From Rhodospirillales bacterium (GTDB lineage: Bacteria; Pseudomonadota; Alphaproteobacteria; Micavibrionales; UBA1664), in NCBI GenBank assembly GCA_023898805.1, contig CP060260.1, forward strand, positions 1,612,001 through 1,676,000: 64,000 bases of DNA, given 5' to 3'. Position 1 is the first letter of the stretch; each line of letters opens with the position of its first letter. The translations under genes and the position numbers were made by a program. This document shows positions 44,689-53,956 of this stretch, in pieces. A model generated the notes under the pieces. That model was not told where the DNA came from. It searched no databases and saw only the letters and a list, made by a program, of their open reading frames with translations.

Positions 44689-45596
44689 ATGACCTACCCA
44701 CGGCGCAAAGAAAAGAAACGGCCCGCACCGGCTAGAATTGCACCCGATTACACCAGGCGTGCCCGCGAATTGCGTGTCGATGACGTGACGGACATGCAAT
44801 CCGGCCCGGCGCTGGCGCTTTTGCGTGCGGTTAGCGAGGATGGCGATTTCGGCGGCCTTGGCGATTCGGATGGACGGGCGGCGCTGGGCCGGATCCGCAT
44901 GGGCCTTTTGGACAATCCGCATATGCGTGGCTGGTACGCGCGCAGCCTGCCCGCGCTGGTCGAGGAAGCGAAACCCGAAATCCCGCGCGTATGGAAAGGT
45001 GCAGCCGGTGATTTGCCGCAGCGGCGAAGAAAGGCGCAAAACCGCATCGCGCACAACCCCGATCTTGCCGACATATTGATGCTGCGCGCCCATCTCGATC
45101 AGGGGATCCGCGCGATATTCAATCAATACGGATTAAGTGGGGGAGGCCAATGGCGGCAGAGCCGTTTTCTTGGCGGGTTGTTTCCGCGCGACGAAATGCA
45201 GGCGCCGTTTCCGATCGTGATGCGGCGTATCAGGCGGATTCCTTCGGCTTGTTCCGCAGTTTCGGGAGACGCAGAATCAAGCAACACGGGCTGGAGTCCT
45301 ATTTTACGCGCAGGCAGGGGGGCGTGCGCGCGGGCAGGGATATTGCAAGGTTGGAAACGCTGGTTGAAAGCGCGGCAGAGATTGTGGTGGCGCCGCGCCA
45401 TCCCGTGCTGGAAGTTTCCTGCCATTTTCAGCGTGTGGCGGTGCAGGCGCAGGCGATGATCAATACGCTTGATGTGGATTATGTCCTGTTTCCTATGGGT
45501 TTGGAATATCCAGCCCGCAAAACCATGTATTGGGCGATGGATCAGCTGGTCCACCCGGCGGTGGTAACACGCCGGACGGGGTTTACCCCGCTATAG
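44689..45596 (+). pseudogene. Split unknown gene, probable frameshift
   Basis: Two coding frames join here. The first, from 44689 (MTYPRRKEKK), encodes about 150 residues of normal composition with a basic start, then becomes Arg/Trp/Ser-rich after about 45140. The second frame, open to a stop at 45594-45596, has normal composition from that point (AAEPFSWRVV, then IVVAPRHPVLEVS and DVDYVLFPMGLEYPARKT). The two frames meet at a G5 run (45139-45143); one more G would join them into one protein of about 302 residues. A separate start at ATG 45150, with GGGGGAGG upstream, would allow two genes, but then they overlap by 310 bp. No family is recognised. Confidence 0.5.
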
Positions 45597-45611
45597 GTTC
45601 AAAACCGTAAA

Positions 45612-46028
45612 TCAGGATTTGCGCTTGGGTTTCTGCTTCGCCTTGGCGGCCAGCAGATGGATGGTGTCGACATGCGCCTGGCTGGCGGTCTTGCTGCGCA
45701 CCGGGGCGCTCCCGGCTTCGTGCCCGAAACGCGCGGCCTTTTCGGAAACGAAACTGCGCAGCATTTCTTTGCCGAAACTGCTTTCTCCCTTGCCGCGCGC
45801 GGCCTTTTTGGCGGCTTGCGGGGATGTGTCCTCGCCCCGTTCGGCGCGCGCGGCGGCGCGGTCGACCGCGTGCGCGACGATACCTGCCCAGTGCGGCCGG
45901 GTCAGTTCAAGCAGCAGTTTCACATCCTCGTAAAACCAGGCCTGAATCTGGCGCCGCGCCTTGGCGGCGTTGCCCCCGGCAAGACGCAGGGCTTCGGAAA
46001 CCTTGTGGTCGGCATAATCCATCGTCAT
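45612..46028 (-). CDS. Small basic protein of unknown function
   Basis: The 138-residue product has a helical N-terminal half (DYADHKVSEALRLAGGNAAKA, LLLELTRPHWAGIVAHAVD) and a lysine- and alanine-rich C-terminal tail ending in KQKPKRKS. No signal peptide or membrane segment. The tail suggests nucleic-acid contact, but nothing more specific is visible. A second in-frame ATG two codons on is equally possible. It is convergent with the split gene. Confidence 0.55.
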   Translation of the reverse strand: MTMDYADHKVSEALRLAGGNAAKARRQIQAWFYEDVKLLLELTRPHWAGIVAHAVDRAAARAERGEDTSPQAAKKAARGKGESSFGKEMLRSFVSEKAARFGHEAGSAPVRSKTASQAHVDTIHLLAAKAKQKPKRKS

Positions 46029-46286
46029 AAGACCCCGATCATCGCATATTTTGCGAAAAAAAGGAATCTGCGATCAAGCTAAGTCACGACAAAAACCGTC
46101 ATTACCCGCGCATGCGGATAATCCATGGTAAGGAATGACCCTAGTCATTTGCTCGAACAAGTCGGGGCATGACGCGTGAACGTTACGCCAATCTAAAAAA
46201 GGAAACGCTCTGGCCCCATATCCGCCCTGTATCCTCCGGCGCTTTTTTCCCTTACAATTCAATGTCTGAATCGAAAGTACGGGGTT

Positions 46287-48389
46287 ATGGCTAAGGATCA
46301 GGCTTCGGCCAGCATGATCGAAGGGAATACCGAAGCCACGGGCGATGTCGGCCTGCGTGGCTTCAAGCCCAGCGTGCTGCGCGGCCCGATGGTCTTCAAC
46401 GACGCCATTGAAATCGACACCGGCCGCCGCCTTGCGCCCTATTCCAACCCCTATGTCAACGCCTATGCCGCAAAGGCGCTGGGGGCTGATGCGCGCGATT
46501 ACATCGCCTATGTCTGCGAACCGCAATTCACCCCGCGCAACCGGGTGGGGCCTGCCTATGCCGCGATCGACAATCCGGGCCTGCTGCGCCTGATCGGCTC
46601 CGGCATCGGTCGGATACCGGAACAGGGCATAAACCGCTTCGTGTTTATTTTTGAAAACACGCTGGGCAAGCCGCTTGTCGAAAACGACCAGAATCTGGCT
46701 CTCGGCATCAAATCCGAGCGCGTGATGGAGAAATTCGTGCGGCCCCTGATCGCCGTGCTCAAGGACCTGCGCGACAACGACATCGTCCATGGCGGCATCC
46801 GTGCGAGCAACCTGTTCGACGGCGGCAAGGAGAATTACGATCGCGTCACGCTGGGCGAGGGGTTGAGTCTTCCGCCTTCCATGGCTCAACCCGCGATCTA
46901 CGAACCTATCGACCGCGCGCTGGCCCAGCCCACGGGCCGCGGCCTTGGGTCCAATCAGGACGATCTGTATTCTCTGGGCGTGACGCTGGCGATGATGCTG
47001 CGCTCCAAGGACCCAATGAAGGGGCGATCGGACGCCGAGATCACCCAGAACAAGATGCAGTACGGCACCTATGCCACGCTTCTGGGCACCGACGACCATT
47101 TCACCGGCGCGATTCTGGAGCTGCTGCGCGGCCTGTTATACGACGACCGCCACCAGCGATGGACGCTGGACGAGGTGCTGACCTGGCTGGACGGACGCAG
47201 GCTCAGCCCAAAACAGGCCAGCAAGAAACTGCGCGCCGCGCGCCCGCTGGAATTCGGCGGTAAAAGCTATTCCTATCCGGCGGCGCTGGCCCGCGACATG
47301 TTCACCCGTCAGGCCGAGGCGATGACCCTGATCGAAAGCGGCGAGCTTTATCAGTGGATCAACCGTTCGCTGGACGACGAACAGATGCTTGCGCGTTTTG
47401 AAAATGCCATGCGCTCTGCCGAGGATCAGGGGCGCAACGCCGCCTATGGCGATCGGCTGATCTCGCGCGTGGCCATCGCCCTCGATCCGGACGGGCCGAT
47501 CCGTTACAAAAATCTTTCGATGACCGGCGAAGGGATCGCGACCGCGCTGGCCGAGGCGTTCGTCTCCAACAGGGACCTTGCAACCTATGCCGATATTTTT
47601 TCTGGCTCGCTGCTCTCCTTCTGGATGACGACGCTGACCGATCTTAATTACGACATGGCGAACTTCGTCAGCCGCTTTGATGCCGCGCGCAACTACGTCA
47701 AACAGCCGGGCATGGGTTTCGGCCTTGAACGCGTGCTTTATTTCCTCAATCCCGACGTGCATTGCCTTTCGCCGGTGGTGTGCCGATATTACGCCCGCAC
47801 GCCCGAGGAGTTCGTGGCGGCGTGCGAAACCATCGCGACGGACGAGGCAAATCGCCCCCAGCGCCTGATGGATCGGCATTCCATCGCCTTCCTGTGCGTC
47901 AAGGACCGCAAGGTCGCCGAACCCTATCTTTTTGAGCTGCAATCAAACGAACCCTATCGCTATGCGTTGGGCACGCTGCAATGTCTGGCCGCGATCCAGC
48001 GTTATTACCGCATTCCCAATCTGAAAAACCTGACTCAATGGATGACGGATTTCGTCGAGCCGGTCTTCGAGCGTTTCCACGACCGCGATACCCGTCGTGA
48101 ACTGCGCCGCAAGGTCGCGGATGCGCGTGATCGGGGTGATCTGCCGCGCCTGCTGTCCATACTCGACGATGCCGAATTGCTGCGTAACGATCTGGGTAAT
48201 TTCCGGCGCGCAATGATGATGCACAAGGCGCTGGTGGCCGAACGCGATAATCTCAGGATGCATGTGAAGGAAAAATTCTATGGTCGGCGCGAAGGGCGCG
48301 AAATGTCGGTGGTGATCGCCGGCGTTGTCGCCGCGCTTTTGATGTTCGGCATCATCGTCATGTATTTGAACGGGGCACGCATCCTATGA
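46287..48389 (+). CDS. Kinase-like protein with C-terminal membrane anchor (pseudokinase)
   Basis: The 700-residue protein has a protein-kinase-like half to about 330, but with altered catalytic residues: HGGIRASN at 168-175 replaces the H-R-D catalytic loop, LGEGLS stands where DFG is expected, and no N-terminal VAIK lysine is obvious. DDLYSLGVTL matches the helix-F region. A long helical region with many Arg and Tyr follows, and a single membrane helix (about 675-697) sits at the C-terminus, so the kinase-like part is cytosolic. Its stop overlaps the next start as ATGA. Confidence 0.65.
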   Translation: MAKDQASASMIEGNTEATGDVGLRGFKPSVLRGPMVFNDAIEIDTGRRLAPYSNPYVNAYAAKALGADARDYIAYVCEPQFTPRNRVGPAYAAIDNPGLLRLIGSGIGRIPEQGINRFVFIFENTLGKPLVENDQNLALGIKSERVMEKFVRPLIAVLKDLRDNDIVHGGIRASNLFDGGKENYDRVTLGEGLSLPPSMAQPAIYEPIDRALAQPTGRGLGSNQDDLYSLGVTLAMMLRSKDPMKGRSDAEITQNKMQYGTYATLLGTDDHFTGAILELLRGLLYDDRHQRWTLDEVLTWLDGRRLSPKQASKKLRAARPLEFGGKSYSYPAALARDMFTRQAEAMTLIESGELYQWINRSLDDEQMLARFENAMRSAEDQGRNAAYGDRLISRVAIALDPDGPIRYKNLSMTGEGIATALAEAFVSNRDLATYADIFSGSLLSFWMTTLTDLNYDMANFVSRFDAARNYVKQPGMGFGLERVLYFLNPDVHCLSPVVCRYYARTPEEFVAACETIATDEANRPQRLMDRHSIAFLCVKDRKVAEPYLFELQSNEPYRYALGTLQCLAAIQRYYRIPNLKNLTQWMTDFVEPVFERFHDRDTRRELRRKVADARDRGDLPRLLSILDDAELLRNDLGNFRRAMMMHKALVAERDNLRMHVKEKFYGRREGREMSVVIAGVVAALLMFGIIVMYLNGARIL

Positions 48390-48865
48390 GCGGCGGACTT
48401 GGCTGGCGTAAACATTTTCTGACCGTGGTGGGGTTGACCTGCGCGGTGCTGTTCGCTGCGTCGACGATCATTCTGGTCGCCGGGATGATGCCGACCCTGG
48501 CCGCCAATCTGGTCGACAAATCGCGCCAGAAAAGCCGTGCCATTTCAGTCGGTATGATGAATTTCGCGGGTTGCCTGCCCTTCCTGCTCGAACTCTGGAT
48601 GGGGACCCAGCCCAATTCGCTCGACGCCGCGGTCGGCATCATCATGCAGCCCAAGACGGTGATCATCATCTACATCATGGCTGCGGCGGGTTATGCGATC
48701 GAATCCACGGTTACGGGCATGGTCGCAACCCTGAAACAGCAACAGGCACAGGCCCGCCTTCGTGAAATCGACAGGCAGTTGAAGGCGCTGGTTGAACGTT
48801 GGGATTATTACGTGGACGGGTCCGTCCCGCTCGACGATTTCGGCTTCCCCGAAGATCAGGACTAG
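48386..48865 (+). CDS. Small multi-pass membrane partner of the pseudokinase
   Basis: The 159-residue protein has about three hydrophobic segments (near 10-33, 50-70 and 86-110), then a Gln-rich helical tail (LKQQQAQARLREIDRQLKAL) that may form a coiled coil, and an acidic C-terminus. It overlaps the pseudokinase gene by 4 bp, so the two are coupled and probably assemble. No family is recognised. It is convergent with the degenerate patatin gene, with 2 bp between stops. Confidence 0.65.
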   Translation: MSGGLGWRKHFLTVVGLTCAVLFAASTIILVAGMMPTLAANLVDKSRQKSRAISVGMMNFAGCLPFLLELWMGTQPNSLDAAVGIIMQPKTVIIIYIMAAAGYAIESTVTGMVATLKQQQAQARLREIDRQLKALVERWDYYVDGSVPLDDFGFPEDQD

Positions 48866-48867
48866 GG

Positions 48868-50379
48868 TCAGGCGCTTGCGGGTGTCGGCGCGGCTTCTTG
48901 TGGCGTGGCGCGCCGCAAGGTGGGAAGCCAACCGGCCAACCGTCCGCGCGAAGCTTCGGGCACAGCTTTGGGCGTTGGGGTGCGTTCGATTATAAAACGG
49001 CCGACATCCCGCATCGACGTCAGGAATTGATCGCACAGCGCCTCGGTCCCGCCGGGTTGGCGCAGGATTTCTGCCCGCAGCACGGCATCCTTTGCCTGCG
49101 CGGTTGAAATCGTGCCGCGCGTGGCTAGTGTTTGCGCGCGCAATTGCAATTCATCGGCCAGCATCGCACCGTTGGCGGCGGCAAGCCTGACGCCGAAGGT
49201 CAACAGCCGCTCCAGATTTTCCGGGCGTCCGTCGGTGATGTCGGGCGAAGGGCCGCCTGCAAAAGGGCGCCCCGCCTCATCCACGATTGGCGTATCGATG
49301 CTGCGCAGGGCGGGCATGCCGGTTGCCGCCATGGACGGGCGGTTGAATCGGTTGCGCAATCCGATCAGGGATGGCGCCTTGGTCATGTCGGCGGCCGCGC
49401 GCACGATGGTGCCGGCCTCGGACACCACGCCACCCATGCCGCTGCGATCAAAACCCATGCGTTTTTCGTCCCCGATGCCCAGCATGATCAGGCGGGTGAC
49501 GGTTTCGGGTGGTTTTGCGCGTTTGCCGAAGGTGGCGTTCAGGCCTTTGATCCGCGGCCATCTGCCCGCGGGTTCCGTTTTCAATCTTGCTGCACGGTTT
49601 TCGGCGCGCGTGTGCATGTCCTGCGCCAGCAGGGCCAGGGTCGGATACCCGAACGACCCGGTATCCATGAAATGCCGTTCGACCGACGGCACCTTGTAAT
49701 ACCCGATGACGCCGGGCATCGCGGTCGCGGCCTTGAGCGCGCTGGTGATGCGCGCCCCCCCGTGCAGGGACAGCCGCCCGTCGTCCTGCGCTTCGTGTTC
49801 GGCGGCGAAGCACAGATCAAGCCCTTCGCCGGGAAATGCCGCTTCATCGATATGGCCGAACACCGATGGACGCGCATCGTCCATGTTGTGTGCCAGCACG
49901 AAATTGCTTTTGGCGGTTTCGCGCATGCGCAAATCGCCGAAATGCTGCGTCAGGGATTGGCCAAGAATACCGTGATCGTACCGTGCCTTATCGTGCGAAG
50001 GGGTAAAACGCGCCTCAAGCTCGTTGGCAATCAGGCGCACCAGACGCGAATTGCCGCTGCCGCGCAGCAGGCCCGGAATGTCGCGGCGCACGTTGTTAAA
50101 CATCACATGCCCCGGATCGCGCGCGAACATCACGGCGCTGGTCAAAAGCGTGTCTTCCAGAACCTGCCTTGCGGTGAAACGCGGGCTGCCATCGGCATTG
50201 GTCATGGCAAAGGCGGTTGACATGATTCCGCCTGCGGACATCCCCGTATTGTAATCGCTTAAGGCGAACATCGGGAGACCGGAGGCCTCCTCCATCAATG
50301 CGCAAACGACAAGCGGGACAAGGATCCGCACCCCAGCCGAGGGGAAAACCATCCCGGTAACAACCTGCGCCTGCGCCAT
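48868..50379 (-). CDS. Patatin-like phospholipase, degenerate oxyanion hole
   Basis: The 503-residue protein has a patatin-like fold with the nucleophile elbow GMSAG at 46-50 (Ser48) and the dyad aspartate near 239 in FMDTGSFGYP, where DGG/DGA is standard. The N-terminal glycine-rich loop (GGGxRG in active members) is replaced by PSAGVRI, so the oxyanion hole may be impaired. A C-terminal helical extension of about 200 residues follows. It is 110 bp downstream of a second patatin gene on the same strand and likely shares its transcript. Confidence 0.7.
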   Translation of the reverse strand: MAQAQVVTGMVFPSAGVRILVPLVVCALMEEASGLPMFALSDYNTGMSAGGIMSTAFAMTNADGSPRFTARQVLEDTLLTSAVMFARDPGHVMFNNVRRDIPGLLRGSGNSRLVRLIANELEARFTPSHDKARYDHGILGQSLTQHFGDLRMRETAKSNFVLAHNMDDARPSVFGHIDEAAFPGEGLDLCFAAEHEAQDDGRLSLHGGARITSALKAATAMPGVIGYYKVPSVERHFMDTGSFGYPTLALLAQDMHTRAENRAARLKTEPAGRWPRIKGLNATFGKRAKPPETVTRLIMLGIGDEKRMGFDRSGMGGVVSEAGTIVRAAADMTKAPSLIGLRNRFNRPSMAATGMPALRSIDTPIVDEAGRPFAGGPSPDITDGRPENLERLLTFGVRLAAANGAMLADELQLRAQTLATRGTISTAQAKDAVLRAEILRQPGGTEALCDQFLTSMRDVGRFIIERTPTPKAVPEASRGRLAGWLPTLRRATPQEAAPTPASA

Positions 50380-50489
50380 TCGGATCCTTATGTCCGTGAC
50401 TTTTTATTCTTATGGGGAAGTCTGGATGGATTCGTGGCCACCGTACAATCTGCAGCGCAACAAAAAAGCCCATGCTATGGGTATGTGAA

Positions 50490-51719
50490 TTATTCGGCCG
50501 GTTTGCCGCGCAGGGCGCGCACCTTGCGCCGGATGGATTTGATGATGTCGGTCTGCTCGGTTTTTTGCGCCTGCCGCCGGTCGCGGTTGGAAACCAGAAT
50601 GTGGCACATTTCCTCGAACGCGGCCTTATTGTCCTCGATCAGGATTTGCGCAAAGCGCGCCAGCCGCGTCATGTTTTCGGGTGTGGCGTCGTCTATGTCC
50701 ATGCTGGGCAGTTCGTTCATGCCCGCATGCGCGACCAGCGACCCGTTGAAAAGATACAGGTTGCGCCCCATGTCGCGCCCGAACCCGTCCATCAGCGCGC
50801 TTTCCGACGCGTGGAAAAAGATGTTGATCAAGGGCAGGTGGTTGGCGGGATCGACGACGCCCAGCGAGCCGAACCGGTTCCATTCGTCCTTGTGGATCGG
50901 ACGGTTGGTGATGCCGGTGCCAAGGCAGATCATCACCGGCTGGCTTTCCGGTGGGACGTGCTGCTTGATCGCGCCGTGCCAGGAAATACAAGGGTTGTCG
51001 AAAATCGACCCGTCGATGGCGTGAATCGCTCGCCATGACCCGTCATTGGGGTCGTAGGCGGAAAAATCGTGGCACGGGAAATAGGTCGGCGCCGCCGCCG
51101 ATGCCATGACCGCGTCATACAGCGTGACGTCGTATGGCTTGTGCCCGGCGGGGTTGAATGCGGGCGCGCGGATGTGTTTAAGCCATACCGCCGCGCCGGC
51201 GTGCAGCGCCGCGCCGGTTTCGGCCACGGCGTGTGCGCTTGGGTCGTCTGGAGCGTTTTCACCGCCAAGGCTGTAACACGGCACGATCAGCGAGGTGACG
51301 CTGTCCCCCAGCTTGGCGTCGCCGTACAGCGCGTAAAGCGCGTTCGCAAGATTGCGTTCATTGTAATGCCCATGCCGCACCAGCCGCGAGAGAGTGGAGA
51401 TTTTCATCGTCCGGTTGTTGAAATCGTGCAAAAGCCCGCGCAATTCGCGGAACCGGTCGCGCGGAAAGATCGATTCACCCTCGCGCTCGTAAAACCGGAT
51501 CATGTGCCGCGCCTTGTATTGCGGCTCGCTCGGACGTCGGCGGTGCGGGCGGGTCAGCGCGGCGTTGAGGATCGCGCCGGTGGACGGCCCGGTGAACAGG
51601 TCGACCATCTGCGCCATGCCCAGCCCCGTGCGCTCCTCGATCGCGGCCATCAGATGCGCGGGGATCAGGCCGCGCATGCCGCCGCCATAGGTGAAAAGGG
51701 TGACGAACCTGTCTATCAC
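50490..51719 (-). CDS. Patatin-like phospholipase
   Basis: The 409-residue protein keeps all landmarks of a patatin lipase: GGGMRG at 12-17, the GPSTG elbow at 44-48 with Ser46, and DGS at 236-238 with the dyad Asp236. It probably hydrolyses phospholipids or related esters. No signal peptide, so cytosolic or exported by another route. It precedes the degenerate paralogue and 72 bp separate it from the GNAT gene. The two patatins are related only over the core. Confidence 0.85.
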   Translation of the reverse strand: MIDRFVTLFTYGGGMRGLIPAHLMAAIEERTGLGMAQMVDLFTGPSTGAILNAALTRPHRRRPSEPQYKARHMIRFYEREGESIFPRDRFRELRGLLHDFNNRTMKISTLSRLVRHGHYNERNLANALYALYGDAKLGDSVTSLIVPCYSLGGENAPDDPSAHAVAETGAALHAGAAVWLKHIRAPAFNPAGHKPYDVTLYDAVMASAAAPTYFPCHDFSAYDPNDGSWRAIHAIDGSIFDNPCISWHGAIKQHVPPESQPVMICLGTGITNRPIHKDEWNRFGSLGVVDPANHLPLINIFFHASESALMDGFGRDMGRNLYLFNGSLVAHAGMNELPSMDIDDATPENMTRLARFAQILIEDNKAAFEEMCHILVSNRDRRQAQKTEQTDIIKSIRRKVRALRGKPAE

Positions 51720-51791
51720 ACCTTTATTCTATAAAATTTTCAGTAAGTTGTAAGTGTTTGTTGATGATGCCGCGCAAAACTTTTTAACGAT

Positions 51792-52343
51792 TTAAAAAGA
51801 AATGCGGTAACGCAAGCCGGCTACGCTCCCGAATTGAGGTTCTTCGATGAAGCGTTCGACGAATTTGCCGCCGTTCTTGATGATCACCGTTTGCGAGGCG
51901 AAGTTCTCGGGCGATGTCGTGATTTCGACATAGCGCAGGCCCGTCGCCGCCGCCTCGGCCAGAATCTGGCACAGGGCTTTGGTGGCGTAACCGCGCCCTT
52001 GTTTCCACGGCACCACGCTGTACCCGATATGGCCAAGGCAATGCGGCGGCAACGCCTCGGTGCCCTTTTGCCAGCGCAGGCCGATACTGCCGCAGAATTC
52101 CCCGTCCCACATCCATTTGCTGTACCCCGGCAGGCGCGGCACGGTGCTGCCGTCGGGAAGGGTGACCGGGGCGCCTTTGGCTTCGATGTCGGTCTTGCTG
52201 GCGGCATAGGCTGCCGGGTCGGCGTCCAGCCGCGCCAGTTCTTCCTGCGCCGCCTCGGGGCGTGTGTTATCGGGCGACCAGCCCCTGGCCAGCGCGGCGC
52301 GGCACGATTCGACATACGGCAATGCGGGTACGACCAGTTCCAT
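51792..52343 (-). CDS. GNAT family N-acetyltransferase (RimJ/RimL-like)
   Basis: The 183-residue protein shows the acetyl-CoA site GRGYATKALCQILA and the strand with SVVPWKQGRGY, plus a C-terminal strand FIEEPQFGSVAGLRYRISF. The long loop early in the protein (PDGSTVPRLPGYSKWMW) is typical of the 180-residue GNAT type with small-molecule substrates. It lies 9 bp downstream of the LysR gene on the same strand and is probably its operon partner. Confidence 0.8.
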   Translation of the reverse strand: MELVVPALPYVESCRAALARGWSPDNTRPEAAQEELARLDADPAAYAASKTDIEAKGAPVTLPDGSTVPRLPGYSKWMWDGEFCGSIGLRWQKGTEALPPHCLGHIGYSVVPWKQGRGYATKALCQILAEAAATGLRYVEITTSPENFASQTVIIKNGGKFVERFIEEPQFGSVAGLRYRISF

Positions 52344-52352
52344 TGAAAAACT

Positions 52353-53222
52353 TTATGCGGAAATCAGGTGCGACCACAAGTTTTCGGCGCTTTCGCTTAA
52401 GGTCGCCTGCCGTCGGATAATCAGGATGTCGAGGTCGAGCCGATACCGCTTTGGCAAGGCCGGGATCAGGAACCCGCCCTGCAGATCGTCCTCGATCAGG
52501 CTTTCGGGCAAAAACGCCATGCCGAAACCCGCCAGCGCCATCGCGCGCAGCACTTCCGACGACGGGCTTTCAAACACGGTGGCCAGCTTGCGCCGGTGGC
52601 TGGGCATGTCGTGGATCAACCCCTCGACACAACGGCCAAGGAACGACCCCGGCGCATAGGCCAGCAACCCTGTATCCTGACCGATCAGCCGCCGCGCGAT
52701 GACCGGCACGATGCGGTCGCCGCCAAGCCGGATGGATTTCAGCCCGCTAGTATCGTTGAACGGCAGGAAATTGGGCGCGGCGTGGACACAGGCGAAATCG
52801 GCCAACCCCTCGCGCAGATCGGCGACGCATTGCTCGATCCGCTGCCCGGTCAACCGCACGCTTAAATCCGGCAAGGCGCGCACGCACCCCTTCCACCACA
52901 TCGGAAAGAACGACACCGCCAGCGTGTGCGAGATCACGATGCGGATCGGGTTGGCCAGCGCCGAGGACGCGCTGCGCGTGTCTTCCACCGCCTTGGCCAT
53001 GGTCCGGCTGATCTGTTCGGCATGCAGATGGAACCGCTGCCCCGCCGGGGTCAGGTCGACAGGCGTGACGCTGCGATCGAACAAAGGCGCGCCCACCCGG
53101 TCCTCGATCGCCATGATCCGGCGCGAAAATGCGGGCTGGGTCACATGGCGCAATTCTGCCGCCCGGCGGAAACTGCCGGTGCGCGCCAAAGCCAGAAAAT
53201 CCTCGATCTCGGTGAACTCCAT
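52353..53222 (-). CDS. LysR-type transcriptional regulator
   Basis: The 289-residue product has the LysR layout: N-terminal winged helix-turn-helix (TEIEDFLALARTGSFRRAAE, then HVTQPAFSRRIMAIEDRVG) and a C-terminal substrate-binding domain from about 90. Some features resemble the HypT/YjiE branch, but the effector is unknown. It is divergent from the dapD operon with a 162-bp gap, so control of that operon or of its own gene and the adjacent GNAT is possible. Confidence 0.88.
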   Translation of the reverse strand: MEFTEIEDFLALARTGSFRRAAELRHVTQPAFSRRIMAIEDRVGAPLFDRSVTPVDLTPAGQRFHLHAEQISRTMAKAVEDTRSASSALANPIRIVISHTLAVSFFPMWWKGCVRALPDLSVRLTGQRIEQCVADLREGLADFACVHAAPNFLPFNDTSGLKSIRLGGDRIVPVIARRLIGQDTGLLAYAPGSFLGRCVEGLIHDMPSHRRKLATVFESPSSEVLRAMALAGFGMAFLPESLIEDDLQGGFLIPALPKRYRLDLDILIIRRQATLSESAENLWSHLISA

Positions 53223-53384
53223 ATCCTCACTCTACAACCGCCCGGTTTCCGGGCACCAGAGGCTTATGATGCATTTTTTGCATCGTCAATGACAACAAAG
53301 AAATTCCAAACCCGCGCCCGTCTGTGGAAACTGGGTCCACAGCAATGCACAGCGCACATACAACGAATGAATGGAAGGGCCCCA

Positions 53385-53630
53385 ATGAGTACGCAAGTGA
53401 ATACGCCGACCGACCGCCAGCCGACCACCGCACTTTCTGCCCTGCGTCGCGGGTTTAAAGGTGCAGCCACCGGCCGCCCCACGATACTGGAGGAAATCCA
53501 CACGCCGGGCGGTCGCGTAACCTTGCGGCCCATGACTCTGGACGATTTCAACCGCGAATTCACGCCCAGCGCGACAAACGGCACGACAACCGGGGGCGCT
53601 TCCAACGCGCCGCGTCTGGTGGCGGCATGA
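53385..53630 (+). CDS. Small protein at the head of the dapD operon, unknown
   Basis: The 81-residue product has a Ser/Thr-rich start, a basic patch (LSALRRGFKGAATGRP) and a segment RVTLRPMTLDDFNREF, ending in a Gly/Thr-rich tail. No family is recognised. The ATG 53385 has GGAAGG in front; ATG at 53371 is also in frame but weaker. Its stop overlaps the next start (ATGA), so it is coupled to the 109-residue protein. Confidence 0.55.
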   Translation: MSTQVNTPTDRQPTTALSALRRGFKGAATGRPTILEEIHTPGGRVTLRPMTLDDFNREFTPSATNGTTTGGASNAPRLVAA

Positions 53631-53956
53631 CCCTGACCTGCGCCATCGAACCGGCAACGGATCTGGAGCTGTATCTGGGCTATGCCCGGCCTGCCGGCGC
53701 CTATGCGGGCTTTGCCGAGATCAGGCGCAAAATCGCCGCTGCCGCGCCGCATTTCGATTTTGCCGCCGCCCTGACCGGCGAAAACGGACGTATCATGGCC
53801 GTGCGCGATGCGGCGCGCCGCGTCCGTGCGATGGCGGTGGTGGCGGGCCGGGCGCTGCGCCTGTATTACGCCGACGATCCTGCGGCGACCCGCGCCCTGA
53901 TGCGCTTTATCGACGAACGGAGCGAAGGAAATGACCAGCCTGCACCAACTGCGTGA
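53627..53956 (+). CDS. Small protein coupled to dapD, unknown
   Basis: The 109-residue product is alanine-rich and helical (LGYARPAGAYAGFAEIRRKI, MAVRDAARRVRAMAVVAGRA) without signal peptide or clear motif. It overlaps the preceding gene by 4 bp and dapD by 26 bp, so it is translated with dapD. The tight linkage suggests a role in the same step or its control, but this is only inferred from position. Confidence 0.6.
   Translation: MTLTCAIEPATDLELYLGYARPAGAYAGFAEIRRKIAAAAPHFDFAAALTGENGRIMAVRDAARRVRAMAVVAGRALRLYYADDPAATRALMRFIDERSEGNDQPAPTA

Noticed and set aside
52926..53384. Upstream extension of the 81-residue gene
   Set aside because: This part is antisense to the LysR gene and its intergenic region. 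The ATG at 53385 has a good ribosome-binding site.
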